NCBI GenBank assembly: GCA_028564925.1
Contig: CM053033.1
Coordinates: 79,120,073 to 79,184,072 of the forward strand
Direction: 5' to 3'
Length of the DNA: 64,000 nt
DNA from: Lithobates sylvaticus
Lineage: Eukaryota; Chordata; Amphibia; Anura; Ranidae
A program made the position numbers and the translations under genes. Each line of letters begins with the position of its first letter. Positions within the stretch are counted from its first letter, which is position 1. Below are positions 21,094-32,191 of the stretch, in pieces. The notes below the pieces were generated by a model. The model saw nothing but the letters and a program-made list of their open reading frames with translations, searched no databases and was not told the origin of the DNA.

Positions 21094-21788
21094 TTGAAAT
21101 GCATAGGAGTCACTGTTGGGCTTTGCAGCACGCATGACAGATTTACAGTAACAATGTCTTATTTCTTCTTTACATAATTCTTTTGATGTTTTTAATCATG
21201 TCTCAATAAAATCTTTGTAAGTTTTATATAATTGTTGTTGGTTATTGGTGCCTCACATTCCCCTCCATGGTTGTATTTCTTTGTATTCATTATTGGGATT
21301 GGCACCTGACCAGTGAGTTTTCTAGGCATAGGTACTTATATGTTCAAGTTCAAACAGAATCTTGGCTGTTCAGGTGTTTGGATGCCATCACACACAGCCA
21401 GCAGATCAGAGCTTTTTGATGTTGTGATACATACGGAGTTATCACCGTATGTATCACAAAATAAAAAGGCTGTACCTATTCATTTACAATTGGGGGTGCG
21501 CAGTTTTTATTCAAATACTGCACTATGGAGGTTGCTTCCTTTCTTGTTTTATCTTTTGCCATACTATCTTTCCCTGAGAGGAGCAGAAGCAATCCCTATT
21601 TCTAGAGTGCCATATCCATACACCAATCTCAGCTTATTTTACTTCTCATTAATTGAGGGTCACTTATCTCTGGTAAGTAGGTTTGCTTAATGTGTGCTGG
21701 TAAGTAGGTTTGCTTAATGTGTGAAGTAGGATCACATCACAGCAGAAAGTCCCTTGTTAGATATACTGGATATACCAATTTCTTGCAC
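21094..21788. other. Retroelement-like tail, then unassigned sequence
   Basis: The first 130 bp continue the motif-bearing repeat interrupted by the hAT element and include AATAAAATC. The rest shows nothing I recognise. An open frame at 21313-21690 has no known domain. Confidence 0.4.
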
Positions 21789-21791
21789 TAA

Positions 21792-22848
21792 AGCCTCGTA
21801 CACAAGATCAGATTTTCCGACGTGAATTGTGTGATGAAAGGCTGTTGGCAGAAAATCTGACAGTTTGCATGCTCCATCGGACAATTATCAGATTTTCCAC
21901 TGACAAATGGTGGATGGCAGGCTTTAAAATTTTCCACAGGCAAATATCTGTTGTCGGATGAGTCAGAAGCGGTCCGTCTTGTAAACTAGCGTTCGTAATG
22001 GAGAATTAACATTCGTCACGTGGCAAATTATGAAATCTCCAAATGCAGCGCACAATTCTCTTCTTTAATGGGATAATAATGAAGCTGCTTTGCTGGTGAT
22101 ACTGATGGAGTTATTGCAAACAAATTTTCAAAGACTTTTTTTTTCTAGTGATATAAAGAAGAATAATGTTTTTTCTTTTTTTAATCTGTGCAAGTTACCA
22201 CAATACCATTATCCCGTAGTTTTTAAGAACAAAGATACAACTACAATATGTTGGTGTCCCTTGTCAGTTTTACATATTTGTATTTGTAATACATACATGT
22301 ATTTTTTAAAATGTAACTGCCTACTCCCAAACTGTCATTTGAAGTAAAACACATAGTATTATTGTACACATTTTTTTTATTGTGCATTAAAAAAATTTAA
22401 AACATAAATTAAGATATGCTACCTGCCAATAGAACTTAACCAAAAAGTGCATACTATGCATCCAAAAATATAGAAAATATACCAAATCAAATCATTATTC
22501 AACCAAAAAAATAATGTCAAAGCAATAACTCCAAGGCCAATAATAAATAACACGTTATCTCCTCCGATTCCGCAAACATGTCTGGTTGACAAACGGCCGT
22601 TCAGAAACTAACTGAAAAGCACGAAATGAAAAGAGCTAAATGAAAAAACGCGAAAAGAAAAGTACGAATCAACACTCACCAAACTTCTACTAACACAAAA
22701 TTAGCAGAAGGAGCCCAAAGGGTGGTGCTAAAGAGCTGAAAAAACATGTAGTACGTCACTACATTCGTAATTGTTGGCCAACATTTGTGTGACTGTGTGT
22801 ATGCAAGATAAGTTGGAGAAAACACCCTTCAGACAAAATTCCACGGTT
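21792..22848. mobile_element. PIF/Harbinger-like element AGCCTCGTACACA, copy A
   Basis: It begins AGCCTCGTACACA after TAA and matches 58750-60814 over its length, but lacks the TTAA insert of that copy. At 22066 the matching site reads CTTCTTTAATGGGATAAT, uninterrupted. The right end is lost at about 22848, where an AT-rich inverted repeat begins. No transposase is recognised. Confidence 0.8.
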
Positions 22849-22859
22849 CGAGTGTTACA

Positions 22860-23520
22860 CTGGGCTGTGTGCAATTAGTTTCGTTCCGAACTTGTTTTTT
22901 TAGGAATTTTGTTGATTCGTAAACATTCTGAATATTCGTAAATTTGAATATTCGAAAATTCATACATTTAAAGAATTCGTAAATTTGTAATTTGAAAATC
23001 TGAAATAATAACTATTAAATAATAGGTATTGGAATTTCCTGTTAAATTTGTCTGTTAGTGAACGTAACGAATACAAATTTATCCGAAGTTACACATTTTT
23101 CCAAATAACGAATGCTGAATCTAAAAGAATGGAATGTAATGAATTAATAATAATAAATAACAATAATAATAACAATAAAAACGTTTTATTATTATTATTT
23201 GTTATTAATTTGTTCCTTTCCATTTGTTTAGATGCCGCATTCGTTATTTTGGATAATTCGTAACTTCGGATAAATTTGTATTTGTTACGTTCACTAACAG
23301 CCAAATTTTGAAGGAAATTCTAATACCTAAAATTTAATAGTTAGTTATTATTAGTTTTTGGATTTTCGTTTTTTCGAATTCTCAGATTTTCCTTCTTATT
23401 TTCGGATTTTCGAATTTTTGAATTTACAAAATTTACGATCATAAATAATGTCCCAAAAAAACAGAAAAAAACGAAAACAAAAACAAATGAAACGAAAACG
23501 ACGTCTCCTATGATCATTTC
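22860..23520. mobile_element. AT-rich foldback element
   Basis: The left side starts near GTGTGCAATTAGTTTCG and the right side ends in GAAACGAAAACGACG. Long arms pair around (ATT)n sequence near 23170, so very similar peptides appear on both strands (for example KFIRSY in each). The ends resemble those of the hAT-like element at 44889-45820. No clear target duplication. Confidence 0.65.
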
Positions 23521-23726
23521 ACTGTTTATAGTGTGTGAGCAATTGTTCAAGATTCTGGGAAATTTTTCATGTTACTTTATGGATTCTTGCACTGTGAGTA
23601 TTACAAGGTATTTTCAGTCACTTTTTATTACATAGGGTTGCACTGTTTATAGCAGTGTTTCTCAACCTTCTTCCAGTCACGGCGCCCTTGAAAATTATTT
23701 TCGGTCTCAAGGCATCCCACTCTTAA

Positions 23727-24105
23727 GGCTTGGTTCACATTACTGCGTGCCGGGGAATGTGCGCAAAATTGCATGCAGTTGCGACACGTGGTTCTGCATT
23801 TAGTGGGTTAAAACAGATGTTGAGGAGGTGACATATCACCTCTTCATCACGTGTAAAATGCCCCTAAAGAGCGATCTGAGCATGAATTGCTTTTCATAGG
23901 AGCCACAGTCCTTGCCACTATTATGGACAAGCCCATAAAAAGCAGTTTAGATCATGGAAAATTAGGGGTCAAGATTAAAAGCAATGCACATGCATACATA
24001 CATATATACAGTTGTGCTCAAAAGATTGCATATCATTTTGGCTGCGGGTGGTTGTGGGTGTGGGAATTGCTGCGAATCACACACCCAATAGATGTAATTC
24101 GAGCC
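23727..24105. mobile_element. PIF/Harbinger-like MITE GGCTTGGTTCACAT
   Basis: The 379-bp element starts GGCTTGGTTCACATTA and ends TAATTCGAGCC, flanked by TAA (23724-23726 and 24106-24108). It is non-coding. The elements at 30268-30570 and 58100-58424 have comparable TTCACAT-bearing ends. Confidence 0.65.
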
Positions 24106-24118
24106 TAAAAACACAGGG

Positions 24119-24483
24119 AATCTACTATCCATGATAGGAGCATTCTAAACAGTTAGTAAACATAAAAAATTATTATAAAAAATTATAAAAAAATCTTTTA
24201 TATTCTGCGCCGATGGTCCCGCTAAATACCACCGCCAGTGAACTACCCTAGCACATAATCCACATATGGCAGGATGATCCACATACATTGGTAAATTAAA
24301 AATAAAAATAAAATATACATCTGGCCATTATACAGTATACAAAATACAAAAATATAATCATGGGCACTGTATGCGTAAAATTCACAATTTTCTAAAAAAA
24401 AAATTAAAATATAATGAATAGCATATTTAAAAAAAATTTTTTAGAAAATTTTGAATGCTCCTATCATGGATAGTACATAGATT
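24119..24483. mobile_element. MITE with CTATCCATGATAGGAGCATTC ends
   Basis: A 21-bp inverted block (positions 24126-24146 and 24447-24467) begins CTATCCATGATAGG at the left and reads CCTATCATGGATAG at the right. The middle is AT-rich. The superfamily is unclear because no target duplication is evident. Confidence 0.75.
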
Positions 24484-24557
24484 GTAATTAGCACCTACAA
24501 TCACTAGATGGAGCTATTCTTATATTGGAACCAGGCTGCATGAACTTTATTATTTAA

Positions 24558-25077
24558 AGTGGTGGGACACCCTGAAAATGAAAACTTGAAAACATGTTAG
24601 TAACAATTTAAAATAAAAAAACTAAAAATATTTTTTTTTTTTACTTACCAGAAATGGCTGTTGCTAGGCAGATTTTCCTAATCTGCCTCCTCCAGCGCCT
24701 TCTTCCGTCTTCAGGCGAATGGGGCGCGGTGTGTTATGGGAACGGTGTCCCACAACACATTGCGTTCCCCATTCACAAATCCCACTCGCGCATGCGCAGT
24801 ATTCCGTGCACCGACTCGCGAATGCTCGGTAGGCCGCGCGCCGACTCGCGCATGCGCAGTAGGCCGCGCGCCGACTCGTGCATGCGCAGTAGGCCGCGCG
24901 AAGCCGGTTCCCTTATTGAGGATGGCGGCGCTGGATCCGGAACACCGAGGGACATCTCAGCCTCCACGAACGGCATCGCGGGCGCCCTGGGAGGGTAAGT
25001 GTACTTATTAAAAGTCAGCAGCGACTTTTTTTTTGCTGCTGACTTTTAAAAAAAAATTTTTAAGCTGAAACACCCCT
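24558..25077. mobile_element. TTAA element AGTGGTGGGACACC
   Basis: Flanked by TTAA at 24554-24557 and 25078-25081. Its ends are AGTGGTGGGACACC and, reversed, AGGGGTGTTTCAGC. It contains a CpG-rich 30-bp tandem repeat and a small hairpin (AAAGTCAGCAGCGAC near 25012). Non-coding, piggyBac-like by target. Confidence 0.78.
24782..24902. repeat. 30-bp CpG-rich tandem repeat with NRF1-like sites
   Basis: Four units of the type CCGACTCGCGCATGCGCAGT plus AGGCCGCGCG. Two units contain CGCGCATGCGCA, which fits the known NRF1 consensus YGCGCAYGCGCR. Whether anything binds here cannot be seen from sequence. Confidence 0.8.
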
Positions 25078-25354
25078 TTAAAATGTGTAGCTTCGTTTAC
25101 TCATGTTTTAAAGTTTCAGTAATTTACCTATTGTTTAGCCATTTAATTATACAGCTGAATTAGTGTAAGCTTCTTCGGTTTATTCTTTACCCCAGAATGG
25201 CTGAATTTACTAATTTGACCCACACACAATAAGGGGAGAATTTCCGGGTCATGTTTTCATGGTCTCTGATAGGCTATGTTCTTAACCTATGGCGCCGCTT
25301 CATTTAATGATTAGGGCACTATATAACCATGCAGCGCAATGGTGTGGACGTACC

Positions 25355-25560
25355 CCTGATGACGTCACGCTGTTTGACGAAACGATAGTCGGGTAGCCAC
25401 GCCCACACACAAACTCGTTTGGAGAGTTTTTTTTTCTTTGCTACTCGCTGTCAGTTTTAATGACTGCTGGCGTCATTTTAAAGTTTTTTTAGTTTGTTTT
25501 TCTGCCCTGATGAGTTGAAATAAAGGCCTCTGTTACAACGTATCAAACAATCTGAAGCCT
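25355..25560 (+). repeat. CCTGATGACGTCA...GACGAAACG motif with tail
   Basis: CTGATGA is followed by a clear stem CGTCA/TGACG with a 7-nt loop and then AAACG (25355-25384). A GAAATAAAGG signal follows near 25517. It belongs to the recurrent motif group. The surrounding sequence has no recognised reading frame. Confidence 0.5.
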
Positions 25561-26240
25561 CTTTTTATTTCTTCTTGGGAGTCAATCTGGGACATCTGCC
25601 GTGGAATCAGTGCTCAGTCCTTGAGCATAGGAGAATTTGGCTACAGAGAGTCTGACACCTAATGACCATGGATCCACCTGTAATTTGATCAGATTTGCCT
25701 TAAAGACCAGTGTTCTGGTAAGCCTCCATTTTTATATTCAATACAGAGATGTTGGTACCTGCGTGGTCAATGTGAATACTGCAATCCATGATATCGCATC
25801 ATTTTTGAAAAGCACCTTGAATGTGTTTTTTTGGAAGGTTCTCTTTCTCGTGTTTTAGTCACGTTTTTCACTTATTTTTTATTTTTCATTTTTTATTCTT
25901 ATATGTGGACATTTATCTGGACAGTATAAGAACATATTTAATGCACTAATATATGTGTTTTCACCATTGTTCATTTGTTACACTTTTTCATACTGAGTTT
26001 TATCTCTGAGTATGGTTTTTATGATCACATCTCTTTCATTACATTTTTTATGATCATATTTTCGTTTATTATATTTGTTTATTGCTGGTATCATATACTG
26101 AGCAAATATATCAAATACTTTACACTTGATCGCTGCACTTTTTTTCTTTATTTTTTTCTTTATTATTGCTTTTTGCCTAGTATCTGGGTTATAGTGTCCA
26201 GCTGCCCTAATTGTGACCCACCAAGCGCAGATTTCTTTAC
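25561..26240. other. AT-rich unassigned sequence
   Basis: No gene or element end is recognised. Hydrophobic short frames near 25975-26250 follow from the high T content. Confidence 0.45.
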
Positions 26241-26261
26241 CTTTTATTGACAGAAAAAGAC

Positions 26262-26350
26262 CGATGGGCATACACATGGTCGGAAAATCCAATGAAAAGC
26301 TCCCATCGGACTGTTTCCATCGGAAATTCCGACGTGTGTACGCGGCATAA
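26262..26350. mobile_element. Short PIF/Harbinger-like relic
   Basis: GGGCATACACATGGTCGG at the left faces CCGACGTGTGTACGC at the right within 90 bp. This is an internally deleted relative of the TACACACGGTCGG families. Confidence 0.6.
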
Positions 26351-26447
26351 GAGTATGCAGAGTTTTTAACAGGGGCCATTTAATTTGTTTACTTGTTGCC
26401 GTGTTTTGTTTTATGACTGTGCCATTCTGACTGTTATGACCTACAGT

Positions 26448-26530
26448 CAGAGGCGTATCTAGTGAAAATGGCACCTAGGTCAAGCACTGAAACTGCGCCC
26501 CTGTCAAAACATTTGAAACCCATCTTTCAG
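26448..26530. mobile_element. hAT-like left end CAGAGGCGTATCTAG
   Basis: CAGAGGCGTATCTAGTG resembles hAT termini such as the one at 19270. I could not find a matching right end, so only one end is called. Confidence 0.4.
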
Positions 26531-27262
26531 ATAACCTTAACAAAAAAAAAAATAGCTTACAAAGCTACAGGTGAAGCTCTTTAATCTTTCAATTAAATTA
26601 TGGATTGGCACTACAAAAAAATTACAACTGCACCTTCCTTGCTTTCACTGATGCAAACTGGTCTATGATCAGACCGATGCTGCAAGTATAATTCTTAAAA
26701 AATAAATAAAACCCATACTTCTCTTTTAAAAAGACTTCTGATGGGTAAAGAGCACTTTCATTTCTACATATCTACACCTCAGAACTAAAGGGGGACAGTT
26801 GTAGGGGAGGAATATGACAGCTGGGAGCTCTGCTTGCCAACACCTGCACAAGGATGAAAGGGGGGATGAAATAAGCCCCCTGAGTAGCGCTCACTATATC
26901 CTCATCCCCTCCAGGAGGAACAAGATGCAAACAAATTGCTGACAATGGCGCTATTCATTACCCTCTGAACACAAATGTAGATTGAGTTTATGGAAGAATT
27001 CAGAGTTTCGGATAAAATTACCTCAGAATTCAGGATCCCTCGCCTACAGCCTGGCAGGGACGTCATGCCAATCGAGATCGTATCAGCTCTCCGATAAAGT
27101 ACAAAATAAAGGCTTTACAGTGGAAGAAAAGTCACATAAAAGAAAGACAACACTGGGCTGGCGGGATGCCCAGGAATATCAGAGTCCCTCTCACACCAGC
27201 TTTTTGCAGCCAAATCTCTCTGATTGCATACACCTGACCCCATTCTACACAATGCCCCTTCA
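26531..27262. other. Unassigned sequence
   Basis: No element end or gene is recognised. A frame at 26982-27293 runs into the minisatellite and has no known domain. Confidence 0.45.
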
Positions 27263-27488
27263 TCTATACATAAAGAGAATCATCTATACATAAAGAGAAC
27301 CATCTATATCTAAAGAGAACCATCTATATCTAAAGAGAACCATCTATACATAAAGAGAACCATCTATATCTAAAGAGAACCATCTATATCTAAAGAGAAC
27401 CATCTATACATAAAGAGAATCATCTATATATAAAGAGAACCATCTATATCTAAAGATAACCATCTATACATAAAGAGAATCATCTATA
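27263..27488. repeat. 20-bp minisatellite, left part
   Basis: Units of CATCTATATMTAAAGAGAAC, about 11 copies, up to the hAT-like insert. The array resumes at 28937, so it was one array before the insertion. Confidence 0.95.
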
Positions 27489-27769
27489 TATAAAGACAGT
27501 GGCAAAATTATAGGGGTCGCCGAGATCGCCATGGCGACCGGGCCCCTTGCTGCAGGGGGCCCTTGAGGTCCCCTTGTACTATTTGATAGGAGGGGAGGCT
27601 GAGAGGAGCTCCCCGATCGTCAGCCGAAAAGTATTCGGCACTGCGTCCTCACATACCTAAAGTGAAAGCAGTGTGTGCTGTGCTGTGCTCTTTGTCTCCC
27701 CCTATAGGGCAGTACCCGGCAGGAAGAAGGTAGGTAAATGTCTGACTTTTTTTTAATAAGACTATCTAC

Positions 27770-28268
27770 TGTATGTGTGTTTATATGTGTGTGCATGCAT
27801 GTGTGTTTGTGTGTGTGGGGGGTGTGCATGTGTGTGGGGGTGTGCATGCATGCATGTGGGGGGGTGTGTGTGGGGGGGGGGCGTGTGCATGTGTGTTTGG
27901 GTGTGCATGCATGCATGCATGCATGTGTGTGTGTGTGTGTGGGGGGTGTGTGCATGTGTGTTTGTGTGTGTGGGGGGTGTGCATGTGTGTGGGGGTGTGC
28001 ATGCATGCATGTGGGGGGGGTGTGTGTGGGGGGGGGGGCGTGTGCATGTGTGTTTGGGTGTGCATGCATGCATGCATGTGTGTGTGTGTGTGGGGGGGTG
28101 TGTGCATGTGTGTTTGGGTGTGCATGCATGCATGTGTGTGTGGGGGGGGGTGTGCATGTGTGTGGGGGTGTGCATGCATGCATGCGTGTGTGTGTGGGGG
28201 GGGTGCATGTGTGTGTGGGGGTGCATGCATATGTGTGTGGGTGTGCATGCATGTGTGTGGGTGTGCGA
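27770..28268. repeat. (TG)n/(CATG)n array with G-runs
   Basis: About 500 bp of alternating purine-pyrimidine (GTGTGTG, GCATGCATG) broken by runs of 5 to 12 G. A larger unit of 155 bp repeats (TGTGCATGCATGCATGTG at 27841 and 27996). Such sequence is prone to Z-DNA and G-quadruplex structures. It yields spurious cysteine- or histidine-rich frames. Confidence 0.92.
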
Positions 28269-28284
28269 GTGGGAGGTGGGGATT

Positions 28285-28645
28285 CACAGTGGCAGCATTT
28301 GGCACACCGGCAGCATTTAATGGGCACACCAGCGGCATTTGATGGGCACACCGGCGGCATTTGATGGGCACACTGGCGGCATTTGATGGCACAGCGGCAG
28401 AGTTTGATGGGCTCAGTGGCAGCATTTCATGGGCACAGTGACGACATTTGATGGTACAGTGGTGGCGTTTGATGGTATAGTGGCTGCAATTGATGGGCAC
28501 AGTGGCGACATTTGATGGTACAGTGGTGGCGTTTGATGGTACAGTGGCAGCATTTGATGGGCACAGTGGCAGCATTTGATGGGCACAGTGGCGACACTTG
28601 ATGGTACAGTGGTGGCATTTGATGGTACAGTGGCTGCAACTGATG
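28285..28645. repeat. Minisatellite GGCACAGTGGCGACATTTGA
   Basis: Units of 20-24 bp of the type GGCACAGTGGCGACATTTGA, with ACACCGG and TACAGTGG variants, about 16 copies. The reverse complement shares GCCACTGTGCCCATCAAATG with the arrays in other hAT-like elements. Confidence 0.93.
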
Positions 28646-28710
28646 TTTTTATTTCTGAATTTTTCAGTTTGCTTGCGCCCCCCTGAAAATTTTGAGCACC
28701 AGCTGTCACT

Positions 28711-28712
<2 letters not shown>

Positions 28713-28766
<54 letters not shown>
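28713..28766. repeat. (TA)n microsatellite
   Basis: A TATATA run of about 53 bp. The counterpart in the partial copy at 31977 is shorter. Confidence 0.97.
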
Positions 28767-28767
<1 letters not shown>

Positions 28768-28936
28768 TGTGTGTGTGTGTTTTTATATAAAAATGAAGAA
28801 ATTGGTTCCTTTATATGCAGCCACCCACTTGTGACTGGGCCCTGGTGTTCCAACATCGGGCTCAGAGGTCGGGGGGGGGGGGGGGCCCTCCATGGTTTCT
28901 TGCATCGGGGCCCTGAGGGTTCAAGTTACGCCACTG

Positions 28937-30225
28937 TATAAAGAGAACCATCTATACATAAAGAGAATCATCTATATATAAAGAGAACCATCTATATATA
29001 AAGAGAATCATCTATATATAAAGAGAACCATCTATACATAAAGGGAATCATCTATATATAAAGAGAACCATCTATATCTAAAGAGAACCATCTACATATA
29101 AAGAGAACCATCTATATATAAAGAGAATCATATATACATAAAGAGAACCATCTATATATAAAGAGAATCATCTATATCTAAAGAGAACCATCTACATATA
29201 AAGAGAACCATCTATATATAAAGGGAATCATCTATACATAAAGAGAACCATCTATATCTAAAGAGAACCATCTATACATAAAGAGAACCATCTATATATA
29301 AAGAGAATCATCTATATCTAAAGAGAACCATCTACATATAAAGAGAATCATCTATACATAAAGAGAACCATATATACATAAAGAGAACCATCTATATATA
29401 AAGAGAATCATCTACATATAAAGAGAACCATCTATACATAAAGAGAATCATCTATATATAAAGAGAACCATCTATATCTAAAGAGAACCATCTATACATA
29501 AAGAGAACCATCTATATATAAAGAGAATCATCTATATCTAAAGAGAACCATCTACATATAAAGAGAATCATCTATACATAAAGAGAACCATCTATACATA
29601 AAGAGAACCATCTATATATGAAAAGAACCATCTATACATAAAGAGAACCATCTATATATAAAAAGAACCATCTATACATAAAGAGAACCATCTATACATA
29701 AAGAGAACCATCTATATATAAACAGAACCGTCTATACATAAAGAGAACCATCTATATATAAAAAGAACCATCTATACATAAAGAGAACCATCTATACATA
29801 AAGAGAACCATCTATATATAAACAGAACCGTCTATACATAAAGAGAACCATCTATATATAAAGAGAACCATCTATACATAAAGAGAACCATCTATATATG
29901 AAGAGAACCATCTATATATAAAGAGAACCATCTATACATAAAGAGAACCATCTATATATAAAGAGAACCATCTATACATAAAGAGAACCATCTATATATA
30001 AAGAGAACCATCTATACATAAAGATAACCATCTATACATAAAGAGAACCATCTATACATAAAGAGAACCATCTATACATAAAGAGAACCATCTATATATA
30101 AAGAGAACCATCTATACATAAAGATAACCATCTATACATAAAGAGAACCATCTATACATAAAGAGAACCATCTATATATGAAAAGAACCATCTATACATA
30201 AAGAGAACCATATATATATATAAAG
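28937..30225. repeat. 20-bp minisatellite, right part
   Basis: About 64 units of AAAGAGAACCATCTATAYAT. Unit variants (ATC for ACC, CTA for ATA, GTC for ATC) are ordered, and at 29651-29890 six units repeat as a 120-bp block. Confidence 0.97.
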
Positions 30226-30267
30226 AGAACAAGCAAGCATGAACATGCAAGGTTATAAAAGTTAGTT

Positions 30268-30570
30268 GGCTCACATCTATGCAGGTTTGGGGCCCGCATT
30301 TGCGCGGGTATGGCAGCCTATTTTTTTGAATGGACTGCCATGCCTGCATTTCCTGCAGGAAAAAGGCTCCTGCACCATTCTAAAAACACATGGTCCGGGA
30401 AACGCGGTTCCCACACTGCGTTTTTAGATGCGTGAGCGTGGCAATCAGAATAAATGGCAGCCCCATGCATTTTATAATCAGCAGTGCGTTTTGACTGGGG
30501 GGTGGTTGAGGGGGCGAGAATCTCTGCAATTCCTTCCCCCGCAACTACCCGCATAGATGTGAACCAGGCC
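30268..30570. mobile_element. MITE with TCACATCTATGC ends
   Basis: GGCTCACATCTATGCAGG at the left faces GCATAGATGTGAACCAGGCC at the right, about 303 bp. The ends resemble the GGCTTGGTTCACAT element. Target duplication unclear. Confidence 0.6.
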
Positions 30571-31575
30571 TCACACACTGCCTCCAATCTATGGTGTGTG
30601 CTTAACAGTATTGTAGCCATTTTTTAGAGGGGGGCATGAGAAATGTCCCTCCTCAAACAGGATATTACGCTAATCCTGTAAGTAAATAAGAGAACCAGAA
30701 CCTTCGCTAAGTGAAGGAGTGGGATTCATAAAAAGGTTGCCAGTGTCTCCACCCAGGACAGGGCTTTTGTTAACAGAGGGGATTCCCTACTTGGGTAATT
30801 AACCAGTAATCTAAACAAAGTAATTGGGAACAGATGAACTAGTGCTACCAGCATATAACATAGATAGTATTAGGACAGAGATACCCTATTTGTCACGAGG
30901 ATTCAGCAATACACAATACACATTTCCGTGCACACTGACAATACATGCTAAGTCTAGGGGATGTCTTTTTAGAATTTATTGCTGCGTAACTTGAACAGGA
31001 GAGGGGTTCATGGTAAGGAATACACCAAACGATTGCAGAAATAACAGGATATTAACAGCTTCTCATTATTCTTTTCTCAGTAGCAGTAACAGGGGGTAGC
31101 CACTATATCTAGGACTCTATAGGAGCAGTCCCAGTAAACTGTTGGCGCTATATAAATCCTGTAATAAATAAATAAAAAAATATAGCATCCTCTTGCAGTT
31201 AGTTCCCTTCTAGCACTTGCACACCCAAGAGTCCACAGCAAGGTCTTTACTCACAATGTCCCAGGAGCTGTCTGCCCCCCAGGGTTCACAGGTAGTTCCT
31301 CAGTGAGAGAGACAAAAGATCCTTCTCCAGACCAGGAGGATGACCTCCAGCAAAAAACCCTTAAGCAACCTTTTCCAGGCCGTCAGCCCAGCACCTGCTG
31401 AGGCCCGGGCTGCAATTCCTTGACTTGCTTGCTATTTTCCAGGGGCAGTAGCCCCAAGAGAACTGGAGACAAAGAACACACTCAAAGGTCCTACCAAACA
31501 TTTATCACCTCCCAAGGCACCTTCTGGACACCTCCTTCCGGGGATTGGCTGGGGCATGATAAATATTAATGTGGT
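30571..31575. other. Unassigned sequence with a short retroposon tail
   Basis: Mostly nothing I recognise. At 31138-31175, GTTGGCGCTATATAAATCC followed by AATAAATAAATAAA resembles the tail of SINE- or LINE-type repeats seen in amphibians. No body is attached. Confidence 0.4.
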
Positions 31576-31973
31576 CATTTAATGGGCACACCGGCGGCAT
31601 TTGATGGGCACACCGGCGGCATTTGATGGGCACACTGGCGGCATTTGATGGCACAGCGGCAGAGTTTGATGGGCTCAGTGGCAGCATTTCATGGGCACAG
31701 TGGCGACATTTGATGGTACAGTGGTGGCGTCTGATGGTATAGTGGCTGCAATTGATGGGCACAGTGGCGACATTTGATGGTACAGTGGTGGCATTTGATG
31801 GTACAGTGGCAGCATTTGATGGGCACAGTGGCAGCATTTGATGGGCACAGTGGCGACACTTGATGGTACAGTGGTGGCATTTGATGGTATAGTGGCTGCA
31901 ACTGATGTTTTTATTTCTGAATTTTTCAGTTTGCTTGCGCCCCCCTAAAAATTTTTGAGCACCAGCTGTCACT

Positions 31974-32024
<51 letters not shown>

Positions 32025-32191
32025 TGTGTGTGTGTGTGTTTTTATATAAAAATGAAGAAATTGGTTCCTTTATATGCAGCCACCCACTTGTGACTGGGCC
32101 CTGGTGTTCCAACATCGGGCTCAGAGGTCGGGGGGGGGGGGCCTCCATGGTTTCTTGCATCGGGGCCCTGAGGGTTCAAGTTACGCCACTG
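31576..32191. mobile_element. Partial duplicate of the 27497 hAT-like element
   Basis: This matches 28314-28936 closely, including the array order, (TA)n, poly-G and the right end CAAGTTACGCCACTG. It is followed by the same TATAAAGA and the same minisatellite. The left half is missing. Because the flank is shared, a duplication of the locus explains it better than a second transposition. Confidence 0.85.

Larger units (their letters stand above)
27497..28936. mobile_element. hAT-like element CAGTGGCAAAATTATAGG in the minisatellite
   Basis: The left end is CAGTGGCAAAATTATAGG and the right end is CAAGTTACGCCACTG. The 8-bp duplication TATAAAGA (27489-27496 and 28937-28944) is part of the minisatellite unit. 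It contains a TG/CATG-rich array, a minisatellite, a (TA)n run and poly-G. No transposase. A right-hand partial copy stands at 31576-32191. Confidence 0.88.

Noticed and set aside
23048-23304. Similar 71-residue peptides on opposite strands
   Set aside because: The similarity comes from the foldback arms, not from conserved protein coding.
27738-28575. Cys/Val-rich and His/Thr-rich open frames up to 264 residues
   Set aside because: They are translations of the (TG)n/(CATG)n array on the two strands.
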